DNA from: Bacteroidia bacterium
GTDB taxonomy: Bacteria > Bacteroidota > Bacteroidia > AKYH767-A > OLB10
Direction: 5' to 3'
Assembly (NCBI GenBank): GCA_016788065.1
Contig: JAEUTI010000049.1
Coordinates: 1 to 60,258 of the forward strand
DNA: 60,258 nucleotides
The number at the start of each line of letters is the position of its first letter. Position 1 is the first letter of the stretch. The translations under genes and the position numbers were made by a program. The notes below the pieces were generated by a model, which saw only the letters and a list, made by a program, of their open reading frames with translations, was not told where the DNA came from and ran no database searches. Shown here in pieces: positions 32,778 to 41,015 of this stretch.

Positions 32778-34412
32778 TTAGCTCAGATATCTGGCTACCA
32801 ATGGCATTCGTCGGCCCCTGCCGAAAGCTTTTGACGATACACGCAACACCGGAGCAAACTGAAAACGTTTGTACTCATTGATATTCACCATTTTAAGTAT
32901 CCTTTTGACCAGCATTTCATCGAAACCATCATCAATAATCTGATCGGGTCCTTTATGTAGTTCAATGTATTGATAAAGAATCTGATCCAGAATATCGTAA
33001 TCAGGGAGCGAATCGCTGTCTTTTTGACCGGGCCGAAGTTCGGCTGATGGTGGTTTGGTGAGAATATTCTCGGGAATTAATTCACCATTGCGGTTAATGT
33101 ATCGGCAAAGACCGTAAATGTCGGTTTTATACAAATCGCCAATAACTGATAAGCCGCCACACATATCCCCGTAAAGGGTTCCATAACCAACAGCCAGTTC
33201 ACTTTTGTTAGATGTGTTTAGTAAAATGTAGCCGTGTTTATTCGACAAGGCCATTAATAACGTTCCGCGCGTACGTGCCTGAATATTTTCTTCAGCAACA
33301 TTAAATGGTTTTCCTTCAAAAGCCGTTGAAGTTGCATCAATAAAACTATCATAAATAGTATGAATAGGAATTTTCAGTGTTTTCACTCCTAATCTTTCAG
33401 CAAGCACTTCAGAATCGGAAACAGAATGATCAGAAGAAAAATGAGATGGCATCATCACCGGAATTACATTTTCAGCTCCAAGTGCTTCGGCGGCCAATGC
33501 AAGTACCAATGCTGAGTCGACACCACCCGACAAACCCAGAGTCGCCTGTCTGAATCCCATCTTTTGAAAATAATCGCGGATACCCATAATTAGCGCATGG
33601 TATAATTTTTCCATTTTCCCCATTTCATCTATTGTCGCAGGAATACGGAATTCATCAGATGAAGTATCTACAATAGCAAAGTCAGCAGCAAAATAACCCA
33701 ACTGTTTTACCAGAGCGCCATCTTTATTATATGCCATCGAACCTCCATCAAACAACAAGTCGGTTTGGGCTCCGGCAAAATTCACGTAGATAAGTGGAAG
33801 TCCATATTTGGAGACATTCCGTTGTAAAATGGCTTTCCTTTTTTTGTCGTGGTTGTAATCGAATGGAGAAGCCGCAATATTTACAATAATTTCAGGCTGT
33901 TGCCGGATGAGTTCCTCCATAGGTGAATGGACATATAGCGGATCATCTTCTTCATTCCATAAATCTTCGCATATAGTAAGAGCAACCTTACGACCTTTAA
34001 CAGTTACCGTATGAAAATTACTGTTTGGTTCAAAGTAGCGGTATTCATCGAACACATCATAAGTTGGAAGCAATGTTTTATGAACGACATCAGTTACTTT
34101 ACCATCTTCAATTACAAAAGCGGAATTAAATAAATTTTTCCCTTTAAGAACAGGATTTACGGAAGGGCTACCAATGATAACTGCCATAGAGCCTGAATGA
34201 GCTGCGATTTTATCGATTGCATCCCGACATTGGGTAGTAAAGTGAGAAAATTCGAGGAAGTCGAGTGGGGGATAACCGCAAATGGCTAGTTCCGGAAAAA
34301 CGATCAGTTCAGCACCGGCTTTTTCTGCTTTCCGGATAGCATCAATGATGGTAGCGGTGTTACTTTCAAAATTGCCAATATGGCTGTTGATTTGTGCCAG
34401 TGCTATTTTCAT
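32778..34412 (-). CDS. nadE: Glutamine-dependent NAD synthase
   Basis: This enzyme makes NAD from nicotinic acid adenine dinucleotide using glutamine as nitrogen source. I start it at 34412 (MKIALAQINSHIGNFESN) because this matches the start of the nitrilase-type domain; the upstream frame lies in a -7 element and a terminator. The glutaminase triad is Glu41 (FPELAICGYPP), Lys112 (HKTLLPTYD) and Cys148 (ICEDLW). The synthase half has the P-loop LSGGVDS at residues 294-300. Length 544 is normal. TACCTTTG ends four bases before the ATG, so the mRNA may have almost no leader. Confidence 0.96.
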   Translation of the reverse strand: MKIALAQINSHIGNFESNTATIIDAIRKAEKAGAELIVFPELAICGYPPLDFLEFSHFTTQCRDAIDKIAAHSGSMAVIIGSPSVNPVLKGKNLFNSAFVIEDGKVTDVVHKTLLPTYDVFDEYRYFEPNSNFHTVTVKGRKVALTICEDLWNEEDDPLYVHSPMEELIRQQPEIIVNIAASPFDYNHDKKRKAILQRNVSKYGLPLIYVNFAGAQTDLLFDGGSMAYNKDGALVKQLGYFAADFAIVDTSSDEFRIPATIDEMGKMEKLYHALIMGIRDYFQKMGFRQATLGLSGGVDSALVLALAAEALGAENVIPVMMPSHFSSDHSVSDSEVLAERLGVKTLKIPIHTIYDSFIDATSTAFEGKPFNVAEENIQARTRGTLLMALSNKHGYILLNTSNKSELAVGYGTLYGDMCGGLSVIGDLYKTDIYGLCRYINRNGELIPENILTKPPSAELRPGQKDSDSLPDYDILDQILYQYIELHKGPDQIIDDGFDEMLVKRILKMVNINEYKRFQFAPVLRVSSKAFGRGRRMPLVARYLS

Positions 34413-34416
34413 AATG

Positions 34417-34424
34417 CAAAGGTA
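34417..34424 (-). promoter_or_regulatory. -7 element four bases before the nadE start
   Basis: On the minus strand the order is TACCTTTG, catt, ATG. Transcription would be expected to start at or next to the start codon. No clear TTG lies upstream, where the terminator hairpin of the next gene is found. Confidence 0.5.
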
Positions 34425-34430
34425 GAAAAT

Positions 34431-34456
34431 AAAAAATCCCGCCATAAGCGGGATTT
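34431..34456 (-). terminator. Terminator downstream of the barrel gene
   Basis: aaatcccgc and gcgggattt form a perfect stem with a four-base loop, with an A-run on the nadE side that becomes a T-run on the minus strand. It ends the minus-strand barrel gene just upstream of nadE. Confidence 0.85.
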
Positions 34457-34475
34457 GAATGAAGAAATAAGTTGT

Positions 34476-35138
34476 TTAGAAGAATACTCCCAGATTTAAA
34501 GAAATACAATCTGTATTCATTTGGGCATCTTTCTCTTTAAGAATATCAATAATACCATTGTTGTAAGTAATTCCCGCAGTAATGCTGGTTTTACCACCTA
34601 AATTATATTCTGCACCTGCACCAACCAGTAATCCGATGTTAAACACCGTGAAATCACTCTGATTACTGCGGTTACTGCGATCCTCCACAAATGGACTTTC
34701 AGAGTCAATTGACTCGGTAGCTTTAATGATTACCCCTGGTAAAAAACCAAATGTTCCATAATACTTCATGTATCCAATTTCATTGGTTCTTAATTTCAAT
34801 GCAACCGGCACATCCAGAAATTGCAGCTTCTGAGTGAAGGATACATCGTCATTACCTAAGCTGTATTTAAACTTCCCGCCACGGTAAGAAACATCGATTC
34901 CGGTGGCAAAAGCATAATTGGAAGAAAACTTAAATTCAGTAACTAATCCATAAGTAAATCCGATTCGGATGCCATCATTGGATATTCCATCGGCATCAAC
35001 ACGTAGCCAACTAATTGTGGGAGTAGCCTTTAGACCAAAATTGAAAGTTTGGTCATCGTATGAACCGGTTATTTCCTGAGCTGATAAATTCGTTGATAAT
35101 GCTCCTATAAGCATCGCAGACAAGACAAGTTTCTTCAT
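34476..35138 (-). CDS. Porin-family outer-membrane beta-barrel protein
   Basis: The protein has 220 residues: a signal peptide ending LSAQ, then barrel-like strands such as FNFGLKATPTISWLRV, YAFATGIDVSYRGGKF and FDVPVALKLRTNE-like LDVPVALKLRTNEIGY. It ends in the typical strand CISLNLGVFF. This pattern is that of the outer-membrane protein beta-barrel (PorT/OmpA-like) families common in Bacteroidota. No exact family can be named. A -7 element TAATTTTG overlaps the gldB start codon on the other strand. It lies between nadE and gldB. Confidence 0.8.
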   Translation of the reverse strand: MKKLVLSAMLIGALSTNLSAQEITGSYDDQTFNFGLKATPTISWLRVDADGISNDGIRIGFTYGLVTEFKFSSNYAFATGIDVSYRGGKFKYSLGNDDVSFTQKLQFLDVPVALKLRTNEIGYMKYYGTFGFLPGVIIKATESIDSESPFVEDRSNRSNQSDFTVFNIGLLVGAGAEYNLGGKTSITAGITYNNGIIDILKEKDAQMNTDCISLNLGVFF

Positions 35139-35168
35139 AATTTTGGCGTTTTAAAGTGCAATTTTACG

Positions 35169-35176
35169 CAAAATTA
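35169..35176 (-). promoter_or_regulatory. -7 element of the barrel gene, overlapping the gldB start
   Basis: TAATTTTG on the minus strand lies 30 bases upstream of the barrel gene ATG. The last base of the element is the first base of the gldB start codon, so the two divergent genes share this region. Confidence 0.45.
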
Positions 35177-36192
35177 TGATGAAGAAGGGGATATATTATT
35201 TTCTGGTTGTTGTTTTAGCATTGATTTCGGCATGCGGAAGCAACAAGCATGATGTTGATTTAGAGGGTATTGAAGTGAGTTTTAATGTCGAGCGGTTCGA
35301 AAAAGATCTTTTTTCGAAAGGCTCTGAAATTACGGCTTCCGATGTTGAAAGGCTGCGCAAAAAGTATGGCTCTTTTGCTGATATTTTCTTTTTCAACATG
35401 ATCCGATTACCTGAAGGGCCCGATTCATCGGTTGCAACCGGTCTCAATATGTTTGTAAATGATGCCGAAATTAAAGATGTGGCACGACTAAGTGACAGTG
35501 TATTCACGGATGTAACCGAAATAAAAGAGGGCATTGAAGGATTTTACCTGCATCATAAATATTACTTTCCGGAGCGACATTTGCCGGAGGTGGTAACATA
35601 TATATCAGCATTTAATTATGCTGTAATTACAACCGACTCTGTTATTGGTATTGGACTGGATATGTTTTTAGGACCAACTATCAACTATTACCCACGAATG
35701 GGAATTCCAAAATATATGTTTAGTCGGTTTAGCCGGGAATATATTATTCCTTCGGTGGTGAAAGCCTGGTTTCAGAGTGATTACGATATATCAATGGTGA
35801 AGAATGAATTGTTGAGTCAGATGATTTATCAGGGTAAGCAATTGTATTATATGAAAGCCATGTTACCGGAAATGCACGACTCATTGCTGACAGGATTCAC
35901 CGGTGAACAATTGAAGTGGTGTGAAGGAAATGAAACGGAGATGTGGTCGTTTTTTATTGAAAATAAATTGCTGTTCAGCACCGATCAGGCTGCATATTCG
36001 AAATATATAAATGACGGACCAACTACCAATGGATTTCCAAAAGAATCGCCTGCAAAAATAGGAGCATGGATAGGCTGGAGAATTGTGAACACTTACATGG
36101 AAAAATCTAAAAATATTAATTTAACCGACTTACTACGGGAGCGTGATGCGCAAAAAATTCTGGAAGTATCGGGATATAAACCAGAAAAATAA
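35176..36192 (+). CDS. gldB: Gliding motility lipoprotein GldB
   Basis: GldB is a lipoprotein needed for gliding and type IX secretion in Flavobacterium. The lipobox is ALISAC with the lipidated Cys near residue 21. The conserved FNVERFEKDLFSK segment is at about residues 36-48, and the long family region includes YVSAF-like TYISAFNYAVITTDS and PRMGIPKYMFSRFSREYI. The protein sits in a membrane facing the periplasm. It is followed by gldC after four bases, a known order (gldB-gldC). The length of 338 residues is normal. Confidence 0.92.
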   Translation: MMKKGIYYFLVVVLALISACGSNKHDVDLEGIEVSFNVERFEKDLFSKGSEITASDVERLRKKYGSFADIFFFNMIRLPEGPDSSVATGLNMFVNDAEIKDVARLSDSVFTDVTEIKEGIEGFYLHHKYYFPERHLPEVVTYISAFNYAVITTDSVIGIGLDMFLGPTINYYPRMGIPKYMFSRFSREYIIPSVVKAWFQSDYDISMVKNELLSQMIYQGKQLYYMKAMLPEMHDSLLTGFTGEQLKWCEGNETEMWSFFIENKLLFSTDQAAYSKYINDGPTTNGFPKESPAKIGAWIGWRIVNTYMEKSKNINLTDLLRERDAQKILEVSGYKPEK

Positions 36193-36195
36193 CTT

Positions 36196-36525
36196 ATGAA
36201 AAAATCAGATATTAATTTTAGTATTACACTTAATGAACAAAAATTTCCTGAAAGAATTCAGTGGAAAGCTGATGATTCAGGAATTGAAGGTGAAAAAGAT
36301 TGCAGTGCTGTAATGATTTCCATCTGGGATGGGAAAGATAAAAGTACTTTGCGCATTGATTTGTGGACGAAGGATATGATGGTTGAGGAAATGCAGCATT
36401 TATTTTATGAAACATTCCGGAGTATGGCAGATACTTATTTACGTGCCACCAATGATACCAAAGCATCGGAAGCGATCACTGCATTTGCGCAGCAATTCGG
36501 AAAAATAAACGGAGTAGTAAAGTAA
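36196..36525 (+). CDS. gldC: Gliding motility protein GldC
   Basis: GldC is a small soluble protein (109 residues) encoded next to gldB; in Flavobacterium its loss only lowers motility. Conserved blocks seen are MKKSDINFSITLNEQKFPER at the start, then ISIWDGKDKSTLRIDLWTKDM (about 45-65) and the Thr/Ala-rich DTYLRATNDTKASEAIT. No signal peptide or membrane helix is visible. The gene is four bases after gldB and six bases from the end of the convergent engB gene. Confidence 0.93.
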   Translation: MKKSDINFSITLNEQKFPERIQWKADDSGIEGEKDCSAVMISIWDGKDKSTLRIDLWTKDMMVEEMQHLFYETFRSMADTYLRATNDTKASEAITAFAQQFGKINGVVK

Positions 36526-36531
36526 GGATGT

Positions 36532-37131
36532 TTATTCGAACAATGGAATTGTAGTTTCAATATAACTAAGAATTTCCATTGTTCCTGTTCCCGATTCTGA
36601 TGAGGTTATAAAACGTTCCGGGATCTGCTCCCACGACTCAAGTAATTTCTTTTCATAGGCAACCATATTCCTGTGCAGCTCATTTTTAGTGAGCTTATCG
36701 GTTTTGGTGAATGCAATAGCGAAAGGGATGTTGTGATTTCCCATCCAGCTCATAAATTCCAGATCAATAGTCTGTGGTTTTATTCTGGAATCGATAAGTA
36801 CAAAAGTGGTCAACAAGTTGGTCCGGTGAACGAGATATTCCCGAATCATTTGTTCCCATTTTTCGCGGTTGGTGAGAGAAGTTTTTGCGAAACCATATCC
36901 TGGTAAATCGACCAGATACCAGGCTCCGTTAATTATAAAATGATTGATGACCTGTGTTTTTCCCGGTGTGCCGGATGTTTTAGCCAGTCCTTTACGATTA
37001 GTGAGCGTATTTATGAGGGAAGATTTTCCAACATTGGATCGACCGATAAAAGCAAATTCAGGTTTGTTAGGTTCGGGACATTTCCGGTAATTGGTATTGC
37101 TGCATACAAACTCTGCCGATTGAATATTCAT
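36532..37131 (-). CDS. engB: Ribosome biogenesis GTPase YsxC/EngB
   Basis: EngB is a small essential GTPase needed to mature the large ribosomal subunit. GTP-binding motifs are complete: G1 GRSNVGKSS at residues 30-38, G3 DLPGYG at 75-80 and G4 TKTD at 142-145. The 199-residue length is normal. It starts two bases after the stop of glsB in a three-gene minus-strand unit, an unrelated grouping of lipid and ribosome genes. It converges with gldC. Confidence 0.96.
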   Translation of the reverse strand: MNIQSAEFVCSNTNYRKCPEPNKPEFAFIGRSNVGKSSLINTLTNRKGLAKTSGTPGKTQVINHFIINGAWYLVDLPGYGFAKTSLTNREKWEQMIREYLVHRTNLLTTFVLIDSRIKPQTIDLEFMSWMGNHNIPFAIAFTKTDKLTKNELHRNMVAYEKKLLESWEQIPERFITSSESGTGTMEILSYIETTIPLFE

Positions 37132-37133
37132 AG

Positions 37134-38066
37134 TTAAACCGGCTTGTTATAAGTTGCGATATGCCGTTCTTTTTTAGTTGGATAAATTTCGTCGATGGTG
37201 ACCATAATTCCGGTTTCTTCAACTTCACCGAAGTGATCGTTGAGAGAAGTGCCAAAAGTTTTCATGGTTGCACTCAGGTTCATGTAAGAATTCACCAGTG
37301 GTGGTATGTTTTCATGCAATGATCTTACATGTGCATTCAGAATGCGGTGGCCATCCTTATAATTCATGTCTTTAATTTCCTGCAGGAAAGCAGACATATC
37401 ATGTGTAACAGGTAGTGGATGAATTGGCTTCACCAGATTTTCAGTATCCGGAAAATAATAATTCATAAATGTCAGAATCATATCGCGTGCCACCTGATTG
37501 AAATGGCGGTACATGGTTACTTTTCCGAAGAAATAACGGATATGCGGATGATCAACAACAATTGCACCCAGTCCATCCCAGAGATTATCGAGTGAAAACA
37601 GGCCTTTACGATTCTCGTTGCTTGGCTGATATTTTGGTTGAACAAAAGATCTGCCTAATTCAATCGTAAACGGCACATAATTTTTATTGAATGCATCAGA
37701 AAATTCGAATAGTTCGGTGGTAGCCAGCTTAGCTTTTCCATCAGGCCATTTCGGAGCTTTGCCACATTCGATATACCGGTAACCTCCAACAATTTCTTTT
37801 TCGGCAGGATTCCAGACAATGAGTTGTTTGTACGGAGCGTCTGCAATATCATAATCGTCGATATCGCATGCCAGTCCCGTGCCACCTCCGGCAGCGCGGA
37901 AAGTAACTTCACGCAAGCGACCAATTTCCTGCATTACATTTGGAGAGTCGTGGTGCGTAATGGTATAAATAATGTTCGATCCATTGTTGGTATGACGCAC
38001 CAATTTGGATGTCGTTAACTCGGCTTCGAGTACTTCCTTTGAAATCGGATCAATAATAGCCTGCAT
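37134..38066 (-). CDS. glsB: GNAT-type N-acyltransferase, glycine-lipid synthase GlsB-like
   Basis: GlsB-type proteins join a 3-hydroxy acyl chain to the amino group of glycine, the first step of glycine-lipid synthesis in Bacteroides. The 310-residue protein has an acyltransferase core with [19 protein letters not shown] near residue 48, [12 protein letters not shown] near 93, [15 protein letters not shown] near 132 and the C-terminal [16 protein letters not shown]. Such proteins are often labelled hemolysin or GNAT acetyltransferase. The GlsA-like gene lies six bases upstream in the same unit, the pairing described for Bacteroides glsB-glsA. The amino acid used here (glycine, serine or other) is not shown by sequence. 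Confidence 0.85.
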   Translation of the reverse strand: MQAIIDPISKEVLEAELTTSKLVRHTNNGSNIIYTITHHDSPNVMQEIGRLREVTFRAAGGGTGLACDIDDYDIADAPYKQLIVWNPAEKEIVGGYRYIECGKAPKWPDGKAKLATTELFEFSDAFNKNYVPFTIELGRSFVQPKYQPSNENRKGLFSLDNLWDGLGAIVVDHPHIRYFFGKVTMYRHFNQVARDMILTFMNYYFPDTENLVKPIHPLPVTHDMSAFLQEIKDMNYKDGHRILNAHVRSLHENIPPLVNSYMNLSATMKTFGTSLNDHFGEVEETGIMVTIDEIYPTKKERHIATYNKPV

Positions 38067-38072
38067 AAATAC

Positions 38073-38927
38073 TCAGGAAATTTTCATCGTTCGTTGATGA
38101 CCTTCTTCGGCAATGCAATATACATGTTCTTTCACTAATTGCGCCCATTCCTGATCAGTTCTCGATTTATCGAACATCTGATATGGAATTGGTTTGCCAA
38201 AGATAACGGTTATTGTCTGATTTTTTTGGCGATACATTTCATCTGCGAGATAAAGCATCTCGATATTGGCTTTAATACCAATTCTTTCCCGGAAACGGGC
38301 CAAATTGTAGAAAAACTCCGAGTTTTTTCCTTTGATAAAAACCGGGATTACATCAAGTTCATTTTTGCGGGCTTTGGTGATGAAGCTTTTACGCCATTCG
38401 AGGTCACGAATTTTACCGTTTCGCTTCCTGGAAACCAGTCCCGCCGGAAAAATTAACACACCACTTCCGGAAGCATAAAGGTCATCGAGATTGGCATAAA
38501 TATCGGGGGTGTTTTTTCCATGCTTGTTTACCCCGATAAAAATCCCTTTCAGATTTTTCAGCTGCAGCAGGATATCATTTACAATAAACCGGATGTCTTT
38601 ACGGGTACGACCAACAATTTGTACCAAAGCCATTGCATCGAGTCCACCGAGTGGGTGATTGGCAGCGAAAATACAACCTCCTGTTTTCGGGATGTTTTCA
38701 GTGCCTGCAACCTCTATGTGAGCTCCGAATTCATCGACAATGGCATCTACAAAATCGAATTCTTGCCGGTGTCCGTGTCGGCGGATAAAATCATTGATGT
38801 CGTCTTGATGGGCAACCCTTTTTAAATAGGAAAATATAAAACGGGGCAAAATCCGGTATAAGCCGGGATTTTTCGCCTTAAAAATCGCATCAATATCTAT
38901 AAACTTCTTATTTTCAGCACTTTGCAT
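38073..38927 (-). CDS. glsA: PlsC-type O-acyltransferase, GlsA-like
   Basis: This acyltransferase would add the second acyl chain to the lyso-glycine lipid. The fold marker is ANHPLGGLDAM, with His91 and Asp97, five residues apart instead of the usual four of PlsC HX4D; that spacing is seen in related hemolysin-type acyltransferases. FPAGLVSRKRNGKI (near 158) is the second conserved block. The protein has 284 residues with no predicted signal peptide. It opens the minus-strand operon glsA-glsB-engB. A TAACTTTG -7 element is 23 bases upstream of the ATG. Confidence 0.85.
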   Translation of the reverse strand: MQSAENKKFIDIDAIFKAKNPGLYRILPRFIFSYLKRVAHQDDINDFIRRHGHRQEFDFVDAIVDEFGAHIEVAGTENIPKTGGCIFAANHPLGGLDAMALVQIVGRTRKDIRFIVNDILLQLKNLKGIFIGVNKHGKNTPDIYANLDDLYASGSGVLIFPAGLVSRKRNGKIRDLEWRKSFITKARKNELDVIPVFIKGKNSEFFYNLARFRERIGIKANIEMLYLADEMYRQKNQTITVIFGKPIPYQMFDKSRTDQEWAQLVKEHVYCIAEEGHQRTMKIS

Positions 38928-38950
38928 AGAAATAATTCCCTGTGTGACTC

Positions 38951-38958
38951 CAAAGTTA
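38951..38958 (-). promoter_or_regulatory. Putative -7 element of the glsA-glsB-engB unit
   Basis: TAACTTTG on the minus strand matches TAnnTTTG and ends 23 bases before the glsA ATG. No TTG with normal spacing is seen. Confidence 0.45.
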
Positions 38959-39134
38959 CGTTTTTCTGTTCAGTCCATGAATTTATTTTTGTTCCACAAT
39001 TTCCCACTATTTTACAACTCCTGTAATAACCCCCTGAAACCCTCGTTATTATTGAGCGTATGACGAATCAGGCAATATTTTTTCAAGTCAGAAATACGCG
39101 CCAATAGAAAATTTATTAACAATTTAGCGTTTTG

Positions 39135-39168
39135 GTGGAAAAATGTGGGAAAATTTATTTTACCTTTA
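39135..39168 (+). promoter_or_regulatory. MraZ boxes and promoter of the dcw cluster
   Basis: Two direct repeats, gtggaaaaat (39135-39144) and gtgggaaaat (39145-39154), have the ten-base period and the TGG core known for MraZ operators. A -7-like element TACCTTTA follows at 39161-39168. The mraZ ATG is 63 bases further on. MraZ bound to these boxes would cover the -33 region, which suits autoregulation. Confidence 0.7.
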
Positions 39169-39231
39169 CCAACTGCTTCCGGAACCTGATCAAACGGGGA
39201 TAAAAACGGCAGTAAAAATCAATTCAGAGCG

Positions 39232-39693
39232 ATGCATTTCATAGGCGAATACGAGGTAAAAGTTGACGACAAGGGCAGGGTAATGGTACCCGTTGCCTTG
39301 CGGAAGCAATTACCACCCGATATGCAGGATCGCTTTGTGTTGCACCGCGGTTTCGAAAACTGTGTTGCCATGAGTCCCTATGCTGTTTTCATGAAGGAAG
39401 CCGAGCGCATTGCAAAAATGAACGACAAGAAAAAGTCGGTTCGTGAATATCAAAGGTTTTTTGTGGATGGGGCAGTGGAGATAACACTCGACAGCAATGG
39501 CAGGATGTTGATACCAAAACACCTGAAAGAATGGGCTGGTCTGGGTCGTGAAATTGTGATTGCAACGCGATTGAAGAAGATTGAAATCTGGTCGAAAGAA
39601 AAGAAACAAACACCGACAGCTGAGGATGGCGATAAATTCTCTGACATGGCAGAAGATCTGTTTGGTGATGAAGATGAGGATGGGGATAATTAA
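39232..39693 (+). CDS. mraZ: Transcriptional regulator MraZ
   Basis: MraZ is an AbrB-fold DNA-binding protein that controls the division/cell-wall cluster. Two swapped-hairpin modules are visible: YEVKVDDKGRVMVPVALRKQ (about residues 6-25) and VEITLDSNGRMLIPKHLKEW (about 79-98). The C-terminal tail is acidic. The length of 153 residues is normal. The gene begins the dcw cluster and ends directly at rsmH, with no base between the stop codon and the next ATG. Operator-like repeats lie upstream. Confidence 0.95.
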   Translation: MHFIGEYEVKVDDKGRVMVPVALRKQLPPDMQDRFVLHRGFENCVAMSPYAVFMKEAERIAKMNDKKKSVREYQRFFVDGAVEITLDSNGRMLIPKHLKEWAGLGREIVIATRLKKIEIWSKEKKQTPTAEDGDKFSDMAEDLFGDEDEDGDN

Positions 39694-40596
39694 ATGAGTT
39701 ACCATGAACCTGTCATGTTGCAGCAATGCATCGAGGGGCTTAACATCAGGCAGGACGGCACTTATGCCGATGTAACATTCGGGGGCGGGGGACATTCAAA
39801 GGCGATATTGGAACATCTGGGAGAAAAAGGGAGATTATTTGCTTTCGATCAGGATGAAGATGCACAGGTTAACAAGATTGCCGACCAAAGATTTACACTA
39901 ATAAGAGATAACTTCAGAAATATGCAGCAACACCTGAGCCAACAACAAGCACTTCCGCTTAGCGGAATACTTGCTGATCTTGGAGTGTCGTCGCACCAGT
40001 TTGATGAACCGGGACGTGGATTTTCAATCCGTTTCGATCATGATCTGGATATGAGAATGGATACCAGAACCGGTACTACTGCTCTTGAAATTCTGAATAC
40101 AGGTTCGGAAAAAGAACTGGTAGCAATTTTCTCGGGATATGGTGAAGTGAAAAATTCTAAAACGCTTGCTGCAGTAATTGTTCAGCAACGTAACAAACAA
40201 CCTTTCACCGATGCAGCTTCATTGCGAAATGCAATTGCTCATCTGGTACCAAAAGCAGCAGCTACTCAGTACATGGCTCAGGTGTATCAGGCTTTACGCA
40301 TTGAAGTGAATGATGAGTTGGCAGCTTTAAAAGATTTGCTTGTGCAAAGTGCAGCATCGCTCGAAAAAGGAGGAAGATTGGTAGTGATGTCATATCATTC
40401 ACTGGAAGATCGTCTGGTGAAAAATTTTATATCAAAAGGAAACTTCGAAGGAGACGACCATAAAGACATTTACGGAAACTCACTCGGTCTGGTATTTAAA
40501 TCACTTACCAAAAAACCGGTAGTTCCTGATGAATCAGAAATAAGCCGTAATCCGAGATCACGCAGTGCCCGGTTACGCATAGCAGAAAAACTTTGA
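39694..40596 (+). CDS. rsmH: 16S rRNA m4C1402 methyltransferase
   Basis: RsmH (MraW) methylates cytosine 1402 of 16S rRNA using S-adenosylmethionine. Motifs: HEPVMLQQCIEGLN at the start, VTFGGGGHSKAILEHL (SAM-binding, near residue 28), LADLGVSSHQFDEPGRGFS near 92 and VMSYHSLEDRLVKNF near 232. The length of 300 residues is typical. It is second in the dcw cluster, directly after mraZ, a near-universal position. Confidence 0.97.
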   Translation: MSYHEPVMLQQCIEGLNIRQDGTYADVTFGGGGHSKAILEHLGEKGRLFAFDQDEDAQVNKIADQRFTLIRDNFRNMQQHLSQQQALPLSGILADLGVSSHQFDEPGRGFSIRFDHDLDMRMDTRTGTTALEILNTGSEKELVAIFSGYGEVKNSKTLAAVIVQQRNKQPFTDAASLRNAIAHLVPKAAATQYMAQVYQALRIEVNDELAALKDLLVQSAASLEKGGRLVVMSYHSLEDRLVKNFISKGNFEGDDHKDIYGNSLGLVFKSLTKKPVVPDESEISRNPRSRSARLRIAEKL

Positions 40597-40600
40597 AACA

Positions 40601-41011
40601 ATGAACAGGGAAAAGAAAGCGGCACCGGCGCCAACACCGGAAAAAAAGAAAGCTCCCGGAAAAGGAATGGCTTCCGCACGCAAGTATGTGAAGTTCCTGA
40701 ATGTGTTCAATATGGTAAAGCGTGATATGGTTGTGCAGGCCATGCCATACATTTTTTTCCTGACTGTAATTGCTTTGGTTTATATAGCTAACAGTTACTA
40801 TGCTGAAAATACAATTCGTGAAATTGATAAAATAAATAAAGAACTGAAGACTTTGAAGTCGGAAGGAATAAGTGCGAGCTCAGAACTAATGATCAGAAGC
40901 AAACAATCGGAAGTAGCTCGTGCAGTTGCACCCATTGGTTTGGTAGAATCAACAGATGCCGCCCGAAAAATTGTAGTAAAGACTTCAGCTAACGAAACCA
41001 GGGAGGATTAA
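40601..41011 (+). CDS. ftsL: FtsL-like cell division protein
   Basis: This 136-residue protein has a cationic, Pro- and Lys-rich N-terminal cytoplasmic tail (residues 1-42), one membrane helix (about residues 47-65, IFFLTVIALVYIA) and a periplasmic coiled coil (ENTIREIDKINKELKTLKSE). This is the layout of FtsL, which joins FtsB and FtsQ in the septal complex. Sequence similarity in the family is low, so the assignment depends on its shape and its place between rsmH and ftsI, which is fixed in dcw clusters. Confidence 0.85.
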   Translation: MNREKKAAPAPTPEKKKAPGKGMASARKYVKFLNVFNMVKRDMVVQAMPYIFFLTVIALVYIANSYYAENTIREIDKINKELKTLKSEGISASSELMIRSKQSEVARAVAPIGLVESTDAARKIVVKTSANETRED

Positions 41012-41015
41012 CAGA

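Larger units (their letters stand above)
38928..39231. other. Intergenic region between glsA and mraZ
   Basis: This 304-base spacer holds divergent control regions: the glsA -7 element at the left and the MraZ boxes with a -7 element at the right. The middle is AT-rich and shows no ORF with coding character and no clear hairpin. Confidence 0.7.
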
